Source of the DNA: Erysipelotrichaceae bacterium 66202529
GTDB taxonomy: Bacteria > Bacillota_I > Bacilli_A > Erysipelotrichales > Erysipelotrichaceae
DNA: 64,000 nucleotides
Assembly (NCBI GenBank): GCA_017161075.1
Contig: CP046174.1
Span: 3,162,001 to 3,226,000 of the forward strand
Direction: 5' to 3'
Made by a program: the position numbers and the translations under genes. Each line of letters starts with the position of its first letter. Positions within the stretch are counted from its first letter, which is position 1. The notes below the pieces were generated by a model. The model ran no database searches. It was not told the DNA's origin and was given only the letters and a program-made list of their open reading frames with translations. Below, piece after piece: positions 34,287 through 41,834 of this stretch.

Positions 34287-34898
34287 ATGAGTAATCAAGT
34301 AAATTCTATGAACAAAGGTCTGACAGTGAAAGACCTTGTAACAACAGGTATTTTTACTGCACTGTTATTTGTTTTTGTATTGGTGGGCGGCGTTTTTTTT
34401 GCAACGAATCCTGTACTTACTTTTTTCATGCCGGCAGGAGGTGGGCTGCTTGCTGGCCCCATTTATCTTTTGCTGATTGCAAAAGTACATAAGCGTTGGA
34501 GCCTTTCTATAATGGGCGTTATCATGGGTATTATTTGGTTCGTGACCGGTATGCACTGGGCTTTTGCATTGGGCTACCTGATCATGGCGATTGTCGCGGA
34601 CTTTGTTGCTGGTGCAGGGCAGTACAAAAGCAAAAAACTCAACAGTCTGTCTTACATCCTGTTCTCCCTCGGCGGTACTGGATCGTATATCGTTTTCTTT
34701 GCTGACCCCAATGGTTGGGCGCAGACCATGTTGGGGAATGGAACCGAACAGAGCTACATCGACACCATGCAGGCAACCGCTAATACCGGCATCCTGATTG
34801 CCATGTTTGCCGCTGCTATTATTACATCTGCAATCAGCGCTTTTGTAGGCTGCAAAATGCTGAAAAAGCAGTTTGAAAAAGCAGGTATTACAGCATGA
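34287..34898 (+). CDS. MptD-type ECF transporter substrate-binding (S) component
   Basis: 203 residues, ATG behind GTAGGAGGTC. Five to six hydrophobic segments (about 20-45, 50-68, 72-92, 95-112, 120-140, 165-185) and the MptD-like pattern (LVTTGIFTALLFVFVLVGG, FFMPAGGGLLAGPIYLLLI). It binds the substrate within the membrane and works with the T and A components encoded next. The start of the T gene overlaps this stop by 4 bp. Substrate unknown; ECF systems take up vitamins or metal ions. Confidence 0.82.
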   Translation: MSNQVNSMNKGLTVKDLVTTGIFTALLFVFVLVGGVFFATNPVLTFFMPAGGGLLAGPIYLLLIAKVHKRWSLSIMGVIMGIIWFVTGMHWAFALGYLIMAIVADFVAGAGQYKSKKLNSLSYILFSLGGTGSYIVFFADPNGWAQTMLGNGTEQSYIDTMQATANTGILIAMFAAAIITSAISAFVGCKMLKKQFEKAGITA

Positions 34899-35620
34899 GC
34901 GGTAAACGCCACAAGAAAGAGCTTTGGCTCGACCCACGGGCCAAGCTCTTTCTTATTCTTATGTGTGTTTTATCGTCCATGTTTGCGCCCTCACTTGCAT
35001 ATCAATTTATCCTTGTTATGCTGATTGCGATATTGGGGGCTTTCTTTGGAAAGTGGAAATATGTCATTAAGGCTGTATGCTTTTATGCGGTCATCTGTGC
35101 CCTGACAGTTTGGATCATGGCAGAAATGACAGGCACGCTGCGGACAATGTTTATTGCCTTTTTAGGCTTGTTTCATAAGGTCTATGCGTGCGGAACCTTG
35201 GCTGGGATTGTTCTGACTACTACAAAAGTCAATGAGTTCCTGTCTGCTATGAACCGTGTCCACGCACCCAAAAAGTTAGTAATTCCTATGGCAGTTATGC
35301 TACGGTACATTCCAACTATTCAAGAGGACTGGCGCTATATCAAGGACGCTATGCGGATGAGAGATGTTTCACCTTCTCTGGCGAGCTTTTTAGCACATCC
35401 GGGCATGACAGTTGAGTGTATTTATGTGCCTTTGTTGATGGCAGCTTCAAAAGCAGCGGATGATCTTTCTGTTGCTTCTGTCACCCGTGGAATTGAAAAT
35501 CCCAATCCACGCACCTGCCTTGTCCAGATAAAATGCGGAGCTGCCGATTGGGGCGTCATGACCGTTGCCGTAGCTTATCTGATTTTTGAATTATGTGTGC
35601 GGGGAGGTGTGATCGGTTGA
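34895..35620 (+). CDS. ECF transporter T component
   Basis: 241 residues with hydrophobic segments near 12-45, 50-80 and at the C-terminus, and the coupling-helix motifs of EcfT/CbiQ (AVMLRYIPTIQEDWRYIKDAMRMRDV, with the Ala-Arg-Gly-like second motif represented by ASVTRGIENPNPR). It links the S component to the ATPases. Its stop is shared with the TTG start of the ATPase gene (TTGA), giving tight translational coupling. Confidence 0.87.
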   Translation: MSGKRHKKELWLDPRAKLFLILMCVLSSMFAPSLAYQFILVMLIAILGAFFGKWKYVIKAVCFYAVICALTVWIMAEMTGTLRTMFIAFLGLFHKVYACGTLAGIVLTTTKVNEFLSAMNRVHAPKKLVIPMAVMLRYIPTIQEDWRYIKDAMRMRDVSPSLASFLAHPGMTVECIYVPLLMAASKAADDLSVASVTRGIENPNPRTCLVQIKCGAADWGVMTVAVAYLIFELCVRGGVIG

Positions 35621-37089
35621 TTGAGTTTGAAAATGTATCGTTTTCCTATACAGGACAGGAACATGGCGGGCTGCATGACATCAATTTGAAAATTTCGGAC
35701 GGAGAATGTGTCCTGTTCTGTGGCCGCAGTGGGTGCGGAAAGACAACGATCACACGGCTGGTGAACGGCTTAATTCCTCAGTTTTATCAGGGGGAGCTTC
35801 ATGGCCGTGTGCTGGTAGATGGTCAGGAAATCAGCAATATCCCCATGTACCAGATTGCCGCTAAGGTTGGCTCCGTTTTCCAAAATCCACGGACGCAGTT
35901 TTTCAATGTTGATACAGACAGTGAGATTGCCTTTGGAATTGAAAATGAAGCTCGCCCTCCCAAAAAATTGGCTGAGCGAGTAGAGCAGACAACTGAAGAT
36001 TTGCATATTCAAAAGCTACGAAACAGAAATATTTTTGAGTTGTCCGGCGGAGAAAAGCAGAAAATCGCCTTTGCTTCTGTTTATGCCATGAACCCACAGA
36101 TTTATCTATTGGATGAACCATCCTCTAATCTGGATATGACTTCGATCCAGGAACTAAAGGAACATTTGCGGCTGATAAAAAAACAGGGCAAAACAGTTTT
36201 GATAGCGGAACATCGTCTGTACTACCTGATGGAGTTGGCTGACCGAATTGTTTATCTGGAAAAAGGAGAAATCAAAGGAATATACACCCCGGAAGAATTT
36301 CGGCAGCTATCTGAACCTGATCGTGAACACATGGGTCTGCGAGCTGTTGATCTACAGGCGGTATTCCCGCCAAAAGCCCACTTGCCTGCGCCTCCCCCTG
36401 TATTGGAGCTGCGGAATGTGACGCTCCGCTACAAGAAGCAAACAATTTTGCATGACATTGAGCTATCCGCCGGAAAGGGCGAAGTGATTGGTGTGGTCGG
36501 CCACAACGGAGCTGGAAAGACTACATTTTCCCGCGCTCTCTGTGGGCTTCACAAAGACTGCGATGGACAATTTTTGTGGGAAAGCGAGCCGATTGAGCGT
36601 AAGGAAAGGCTGAAACGCTCTTACATGGTTATGCAGGATGTGAATTATGAACTTTTCGCTGACAGCGTGGAGGCAGAGTGCTCCTTTGGCATCCGCAATC
36701 CAAATCAAACGCTGGTAAATGTGACTTTGGAGGAACTGGGGCTTGCTCCATACCGGGAACGCCATCCAAACACACTTTCCGGCGGTCAAAAACAACGGGT
36801 GGCGGTAGCCGTCAGTATGATTTGTGGGAAAGATCTGCTGGTATTCGATGAACCGACCAGCGGCCTTGACTTTGACAGTATGACGCAGGTGGCAGGACTG
36901 ATCCGCCGATTGTCCAATATGGGAAAAGTTATTTTCATTGTCACCCACGATTTTGAATTTGTCTGCCGTACCTGCTCACGTGTCCTGCATTTTGACGAGG
37001 GAGAAATGCCCGATGATGTACCAGTTACAATGGATGCCCTCCCGAAATTGAGAGAGCTGTTCTCTGTTTCAGATGGAAAGGAGAGGTAG
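35617..37089 (+). CDS. ECF transporter duplicated ATPase
   Basis: Probable TTG start at 35617 behind GGGGAGGTG; the upstream ATG at 35593 lies before this site and inside the T gene. 490 residues with two ABC domains fused: first with GRSGCGKTT, LSGGEKQKIAFA, LLDEPSSNLDM; second with GHNGAGKTT, LSGGQKQRVAVA, LVFDEPTSGLDF. Both Walker A, signature and Walker B motifs look intact, so both sites should hydrolyse ATP. It replaces the usual EcfA/EcfA' pair. Cytoplasmic face of the membrane. Confidence 0.9.
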   Translation: MIEFENVSFSYTGQEHGGLHDINLKISDGECVLFCGRSGCGKTTITRLVNGLIPQFYQGELHGRVLVDGQEISNIPMYQIAAKVGSVFQNPRTQFFNVDTDSEIAFGIENEARPPKKLAERVEQTTEDLHIQKLRNRNIFELSGGEKQKIAFASVYAMNPQIYLLDEPSSNLDMTSIQELKEHLRLIKKQGKTVLIAEHRLYYLMELADRIVYLEKGEIKGIYTPEEFRQLSEPDREHMGLRAVDLQAVFPPKAHLPAPPPVLELRNVTLRYKKQTILHDIELSAGKGEVIGVVGHNGAGKTTFSRALCGLHKDCDGQFLWESEPIERKERLKRSYMVMQDVNYELFADSVEAECSFGIRNPNQTLVNVTLEELGLAPYRERHPNTLSGGQKQRVAVAVSMICGKDLLVFDEPTSGLDFDSMTQVAGLIRRLSNMGKVIFIVTHDFEFVCRTCSRVLHFDEGEMPDDVPVTMDALPKLRELFSVSDGKER

Positions 37090-37092
37090 TCT

Positions 37093-38856
37093 ATGAAGCA
37101 GAAAAAAGAAAACAGAGTAGCACTGCTGCTCCATTGGGCCGGAGGCCAGAAAATCTGGCTGTTCCTGGCAATCCTGCTGTCCATGTGCAGTGGGCTTTGC
37201 ATTATTGTTCCGTATATTGGGATTTACAGGCTGATGGATGCCACATTTAACAATGCCTGCACAAAAGAACTTGTGGTACAGACTGTGGCAATGATTGCCG
37301 CCGCTGTCACCCTGCGTTTTGCATTATTCGGCTGTTCCGGCGTGGCAGCCCATAAAGGCGCATACGGCGCACTGTTCAAAGTGCGCTGCATGGTTGCGGA
37401 ACACATGGCCAGAGCGCCTTTGGGGGCCTTGAATGAACGGCGCACCGGGGATATAAAAACGGTTCTGAATGAAGATATTGAAAAGCTGGAGTTGTTCCTG
37501 GCCCATAACCTTCCTGACCTTGTGTGCTATCTGGTTGGGCCGGTAGTCATCTTTATTTACCTGATGACCGTCAATATTCCTCTGGCATTGATTTCCCTGG
37601 TTCCGCTAATCCTTGCTGTTGTTGTAATGGGGATGATGTTCCGCAACACGGATGACCTGATGGAACGGGCCAATCGCTCCATTACCACACTGAACTCGGT
37701 TATGATTGAGTACATCAGCGGTATGAAATTGATTAAAGCCTATAACATGGGGAGCAAATCGTTTCAAAAGTTTTCAGACGCTATCCAGGAAGAAAACGCC
37801 ATGTGGAATGAAACTTCCCGGCGCATGGGGCCACCTTATGCGGCCTTTGTTGTTATCATCGAATGTGGGATGTTGCTGATGGTTCCAATCGGCGGAATGT
37901 TTTTCCTCAAAGGCTCACTGGCGGCCAGCGCATTTTTGCTGTTCGTCTATGTAGGTTCCATGTATCTGACGGAAATCCGCCCCCTGCAAGAACTGGGGAC
38001 TAATTTTGCTAATGTACTGAACGCTGTTACCAAGACCAAAGAAATCCTGGATATTCCGATTTATGAGGGTGGAACGGACTTTCCCCAAAATCACGATATT
38101 GAACTTCGCAATGTCCGATTTTCCTATGACGGCAAGACCGATGTACTGCAAGGCGTCAACCTCAAAATCAATGACGGGGAACGCATGGCTCTTGTGGGAC
38201 AGTCTGGTGCCGGTAAAAGCACTGTGATTGAACTGATCTCCCGCTTCTATGATGTGCAGGAGGGCGAAGTGCTGATTGGTGGAAAAAATGTCAAAGAGCT
38301 TGACTACGATACCATTCTGAAAAATGTAGCCATCGTATTTCAAAAGACATTCCTGACCCGTGACAGCGTTTTAGAAAATATCCGAATGGGCAGCAACGCC
38401 ACTCTGGAAGAAGTGCGGGCTGCTGCAAAAGAGGCGCAGATTGACGATTTTATCATGTCCTTGCCAGATGGATATGACACGAAAGTGGGTAGCTTTGGCT
38501 CTCGCTTCTCCGGCGGTGAAAAACAGCGGATCGCGATTGCCCGCGCAATTCTGAAAAATGCACCTATCTTAATTTTGGACGAGGCCACAAGTGCCTCTGA
38601 CCCGGAAAATCAGATGGAGATTGATAAAGCTATTCAAAATCTATGCAAAGGCAAAACAGTCATTGTAGTAGCACACCGTTTGAGTGCTTTGAAAATGTGC
38701 AACCGGGTGGCTGTGGTGGAAAATCATACAATTACCAGCGTTGGCACCCATGAGGAAGTTCGGAAGAACAACGCCTACTATCGAAATGCGTGGAAAGACT
38801 ACGAGACAGCCCGGAATATCACTTATCAGTTGGAGGGAGGCGAGCAGCATGAATGA
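37093..38856 (+). CDS. ABC exporter-type half-transporter 1
   Basis: 587 residues: six-helix membrane domain (about 20-310) and ATPase domain (about 335-570) with GQSGAGKST, FSGGEKQRIAIARA and LILDEATSASDPEN. It starts 4 bp after the ECF ATPase and overlaps the next ABC gene by 8 bp, implying a heterodimer. Pairs of exporter-fold ABC proteins next to AraC regulators include YbtPQ-type siderophore importers; drug or peptide export is the alternative. Confidence 0.88.
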   Translation: MKQKKENRVALLLHWAGGQKIWLFLAILLSMCSGLCIIVPYIGIYRLMDATFNNACTKELVVQTVAMIAAAVTLRFALFGCSGVAAHKGAYGALFKVRCMVAEHMARAPLGALNERRTGDIKTVLNEDIEKLELFLAHNLPDLVCYLVGPVVIFIYLMTVNIPLALISLVPLILAVVVMGMMFRNTDDLMERANRSITTLNSVMIEYISGMKLIKAYNMGSKSFQKFSDAIQEENAMWNETSRRMGPPYAAFVVIIECGMLLMVPIGGMFFLKGSLAASAFLLFVYVGSMYLTEIRPLQELGTNFANVLNAVTKTKEILDIPIYEGGTDFPQNHDIELRNVRFSYDGKTDVLQGVNLKINDGERMALVGQSGAGKSTVIELISRFYDVQEGEVLIGGKNVKELDYDTILKNVAIVFQKTFLTRDSVLENIRMGSNATLEEVRAAAKEAQIDDFIMSLPDGYDTKVGSFGSRFSGGEKQRIAIARAILKNAPILILDEATSASDPENQMEIDKAIQNLCKGKTVIVVAHRLSALKMCNRVAVVENHTITSVGTHEEVRKNNAYYRNAWKDYETARNITYQLEGGEQHE

Positions 38857-40558
38857 GCATGATGTATTGAAAAAAAAACGCAATTTCTATATTGGTGTCG
38901 GCGGAACCGTTCTGGAAGGACTTCTCTCCGGCAGCCTGTTTATGCTGCTTTACTCTGTTATGCAGTTTTTGTGGTCGGGTCAATTTGACATGAACCGCGT
39001 TCTGGCTCTGACCGGTATTATTGCAGTGGTTTTTCTTCTCCGTATCCTGATTTACAGCTACGGTTATACCAAAGCGCAGATTGGCGGTGCGGAGGTCAGT
39101 AAGAATATTCGGCTTTTTATGGGTGACCATTTGAAGCGCATCCCACTGTCCCGCTTTACGCAGGGGCAGACCGGCGATTATATCAACACCATCACAAGCG
39201 ATGTAAACAACTACGAAAAAATCCTGACCCATAAAGTCGGAGATTTGGCAAAGAATTTTGCCCTGTCATTGATGTTGATTGTCTTTGTTGTGACGCTTTA
39301 TGTTCCAGCTGGAATTATCCTGCTGATAGCAGACCTTCTTTTAATCCCCGGCCTGTGGCTTTCTTTCCGCATGGTACGGAAATATGGAAAAGAAAAGAAC
39401 GATATTTGTGCGGAGAACGTCAGCAGCATTGTTGAATATGTTTCTGGTATTCAGACTTTCCGAGCTTATGGTGTAGGCGGTATGAAGAACAAAACCGTTA
39501 TCAACGCCATGCGGGAGTTTTGCCGGATCAGCTTTATATACGAAGCAAAGGTGCTTCCCATTGGTGCGGGCTTTGGCATTTTAAGTTGGCTGTCCTGTCC
39601 GCTGGTTATCTGGTTGTCCTATGCACCTTGGATCGCAGGGACACTGAACACAGTAGACTACCTTTTGATTTGTATGTTACCCCTGTTTTGTGCAAAGTTG
39701 GCTAACTCGATTTTTGTAGACCTCACCAGTTATAAGAACCTGATGATCTCGAAAAACAAAATCTTGGGTGTAATGAATGAGCCGGAGGAAACTGGAAGCA
39801 TGGAACCGCTTCACACAGCTACCCATGAAATCACATTTGACAATGTAGATTTTGCATATGTTCCCGGTGAACCGGTACTAAAACACGCCACCTTTACGGT
39901 ACCAGATCAAAAGCTCACGGCCATTGTCGGAGACTCTGGCTCCGGCAAATCTACCATTTTGAACCTGATTGCAAAATATTATGAAGCAACGAGCGGGACG
40001 ATTTCGATTGGCGGTAAACCCATTAACCATATTGCCGCAGAGCGTGTACTGGAACAAGTTTCTATGGTAGACCAGGACGTATTTCTTTTTGATGATACCA
40101 TCCGGGATAATATCCGCCACGCTCGCCCTAATGCTACGGACACGGAAATCGAGGCTGCCTGCCGGGAGGCTAACTGTGACAGCTTCATCCGTAAGATGGA
40201 AAAGGGATACGATACGCCGACTGGCGAGAATGGAAATCTTCTCTCTGGCGGTGAGCGTCAGCGAATTTCAATAGCCCGCGCTATCCTGAAAAATAGCCCC
40301 ATCCTACTTTTGGATGAAGCAACAGCATCTCTTGATATTGAAAATGAGCTTGCCGTAAAGCAGGCCATCGCCAATCTGCTAAAAGAAAAAAAGACAGTGG
40401 TAATGATTGCTCATACCCTTTCCATTGTCAAAAATGCAGATCAAATCCTTGTAATGGGTGATGGCAGAATTGCTGAATCAGGAACCCACGAAGAATTGCT
40501 TGCGAAGGGCGGAAAATATGCAGCTATGTGGAACGCAGAGCAAAAAATATCGGCTTGA
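38849..40558 (+). CDS. ABC exporter-type half-transporter 2
   Basis: The ATG at 38849 (MNEHDVLKKKRNFYIG) follows GGAGGCGAGCAGC; the open frame before it is inside the preceding gene. 569 residues: membrane domain (about 15-300) and ATPase domain with GDSGSGKST, LSGGERQRISIARA and LLLDEATASLDIEN. Partner of the preceding gene; both sites look catalytically competent. Last gene of the cargo operon, which thus joins an ECF importer and an exporter-fold pair under one regulator. Confidence 0.88.
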   Translation: MNEHDVLKKKRNFYIGVGGTVLEGLLSGSLFMLLYSVMQFLWSGQFDMNRVLALTGIIAVVFLLRILIYSYGYTKAQIGGAEVSKNIRLFMGDHLKRIPLSRFTQGQTGDYINTITSDVNNYEKILTHKVGDLAKNFALSLMLIVFVVTLYVPAGIILLIADLLLIPGLWLSFRMVRKYGKEKNDICAENVSSIVEYVSGIQTFRAYGVGGMKNKTVINAMREFCRISFIYEAKVLPIGAGFGILSWLSCPLVIWLSYAPWIAGTLNTVDYLLICMLPLFCAKLANSIFVDLTSYKNLMISKNKILGVMNEPEETGSMEPLHTATHEITFDNVDFAYVPGEPVLKHATFTVPDQKLTAIVGDSGSGKSTILNLIAKYYEATSGTISIGGKPINHIAAERVLEQVSMVDQDVFLFDDTIRDNIRHARPNATDTEIEAACREANCDSFIRKMEKGYDTPTGENGNLLSGGERQRISIARAILKNSPILLLDEATASLDIENELAVKQAIANLLKEKKTVVMIAHTLSIVKNADQILVMGDGRIAESGTHEELLAKGGKYAAMWNAEQKISA

Positions 40559-40672
40559 TAGAAGCTAAAGAAGAATAATTGCATAGCGCATGAACCTGCC
40601 CCGACTACGGGGAAAGAAAAAAACGCTGGCTGGGGCAGGTGAATTTGCGCGCCTATTTTAAGTTATTATCCT

Positions 40673-40705
40673 AACGGCGGTTTTGAGAAATCAGAGCCGC
40701 CGTTT
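40673..40705. terminator. terminator-like hairpin after the ABC operon
   Basis: AACGGCGG and CCGCCGTT form an 8-bp GC-rich stem with a 16-base loop; the T-run is poor. A second hairpin (acctgcccc/ggggcaggt, about 40591-40641) lies just before it. Confidence 0.55.
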
Positions 40706-40716
40706 CTTGCGTATAC

Positions 40717-40947
40717 CTAAAAGGAATCTTCCGCATCTATCCACATTTGCATCGTTCCATCAAGATACAATCTTGCATACTCAAGTGGTTCATCAATGGC
40801 AAGTGCGTTTAATGCACAGTCAGATCCGGGAGTAGTTGTTAAATTCTTCTCCGCTTCCCAGCAGTCAATGCGGAGCATATAGCCAGCAGAAGTATAAACA
40901 TCAATGCTGTTGCGTTGTGGATTGTATTCTGCAAATATCGTTCTCAT
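40717..40947 (-). CDS. DUF6061-type small protein
   Basis: 76 residues, acidic, predicted beta-rich (MRTIFAEYNPQRNSIDVYTS, YARLYLDGTMQMWIDAED), no signal or membrane segment. The pattern matches DUF6061 proteins that often close Firmicute mobilizable elements. A short spaced AAGGAG lies upstream (AAGGAGATTTGATACG). Function unknown. Confidence 0.6.
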   Translation of the reverse strand: MRTIFAEYNPQRNSIDVYTSAGYMLRIDCWEAEKNLTTTPGSDCALNALAIDEPLEYARLYLDGTMQMWIDAEDSF

Positions 40948-41057
40948 CGTATCAAATCTCCTTATCGTTCAATCAATCATTTGTTGCAAAAATCAGAAGC
41001 ATTTCAATCAGTTCACCATGTCACTTTTATTTTGTGTTATACTGTTTTATAAGATTT

Positions 41058-41136
41058 TCTTTCCCTTGTTTTTTCCCTTATCAGAGTTCGTAAAAACTCA
41101 TGGGACAATATAATACAAGGGAAACAATAAGGGAAA
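41058..41136. repeat. right integrase arm-type sites
   Basis: TTTCCCTTG, TTTTTTCCCTTATC (41059-41082) and, in the opposite sense, CAAGGGAAACAATAAGGGAAA (41116-41136). Read on the minus strand the last block, CTTTCCCTTATTGTTTCCC, parallels TTTTCCCTTATTTTTGCCC at the left end of the element. Confidence 0.6.
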
Positions 41137-41224
41137 GCTCACCTGCGACAAACTTAGTGTTTTCAAGGGCTTGAGAGATATTTGATAATAAAATATAACA
41201 GTTATTAAATCCCTTTGAATATAT

Positions 41225-41331
41225 GAAATCTCAATTCCAGTTTGCTGAACCTTTCCCTTTTCCTGTTCCTTGCTGCTGCAGCCGGTAAGCAAAAACATAC
41301 AGCACAGAACAGATATCATAAATTTTTTCAT
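41225..41331 (-). pseudogene. 5' part of the split thioredoxin-like lipoprotein gene
   Basis: MKKFMISVLCCMFLLTGCSS is a clear lipoprotein signal (lipobox LTGC) followed by a charged linker and TGIEISY, after which the frame runs into element DNA (IQRDLITVIFYY...) and ends at 41098 without any domain. The thioredoxin-fold remainder lies at 26811-27150 in the same direction. Ribosome site GAGGTGACATC upstream. The interval 41332-41778 to its right has no gene that I can support. Confidence 0.7.
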
Positions 41332-41773
41332 GATGTCACCTCATTCTATGTCAGAATAGTTCCTATTATACCCATTTCATAACAATTATTCAATAAGAAT
41401 ACGCTATGTCTTATTCTATCTCTTATACACTAGACAAAACAGAATCGCTTCTCTCCAACTAACTTCCATTACAATCCGGCAAGAAAAACCAGAAGGCTTA
41501 TCCAGAGACTGTCCTGCAGAATACCGTTTTTTTATCTCATAATCATCCCTTCGCACTTAACCATCCAAGCTCTTTTTGCCGAAAACTTTTGCTTCGATAT
41601 AAAGCTTTGTCTTACATATAAATAAAGCTTTTGCTTGAACATAAGGAATCCACTGGAAACAGCCCTGATTAACCGCATACCTGCGTTCAGTAACTCATCT
41701 GTGCTTTTCATATATGTAAATTATATTTTATTTGCATAAAACGGCCTGCTCTGCTGTTGCGTCCTACAAGCAG

Positions 41774-41820
41774 AAAAAGGAAGCCCGCCATGTATTCAAA
41801 ACAAAATAAGGCGGAATTCC
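41774..41820 (-). terminator. cadA terminator
   Basis: GGAATTCCGCC and GGCGGGCTTCC (minus strand) pair with small internal mismatches, followed by TTTTTC. It lies 15 bp beyond the cadA stop codon. Confidence 0.5.
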
Positions 41821-41834
41821 TTTATACTCTGTAA

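Larger units (their letters stand above)
27150..41225. mobile_element. integrative mobilizable element with ECF/ABC cargo
   Basis: About 14.1 kb bounded by the two halves of a thioredoxin-like lipoprotein gene. It contains a Tn916-type integrase at the left end, Xre regulator, excisionase, DUF3847 protein, oriT, MOBQ relaxase, two genes overlapping the relaxase out of frame, then a cargo of AraC regulator, ECF transporter and two ABC half-transporters, and a DUF6061-like protein at the right. No type IV secretion genes are present, so it would need a helper for transfer. Ends are placed to within about 15 bp: the junctions are AT-rich (catattt at left, atatatg at right), as is usual for Tn916-like insertion, and no exact target duplication is needed. 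Confidence 0.8.
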
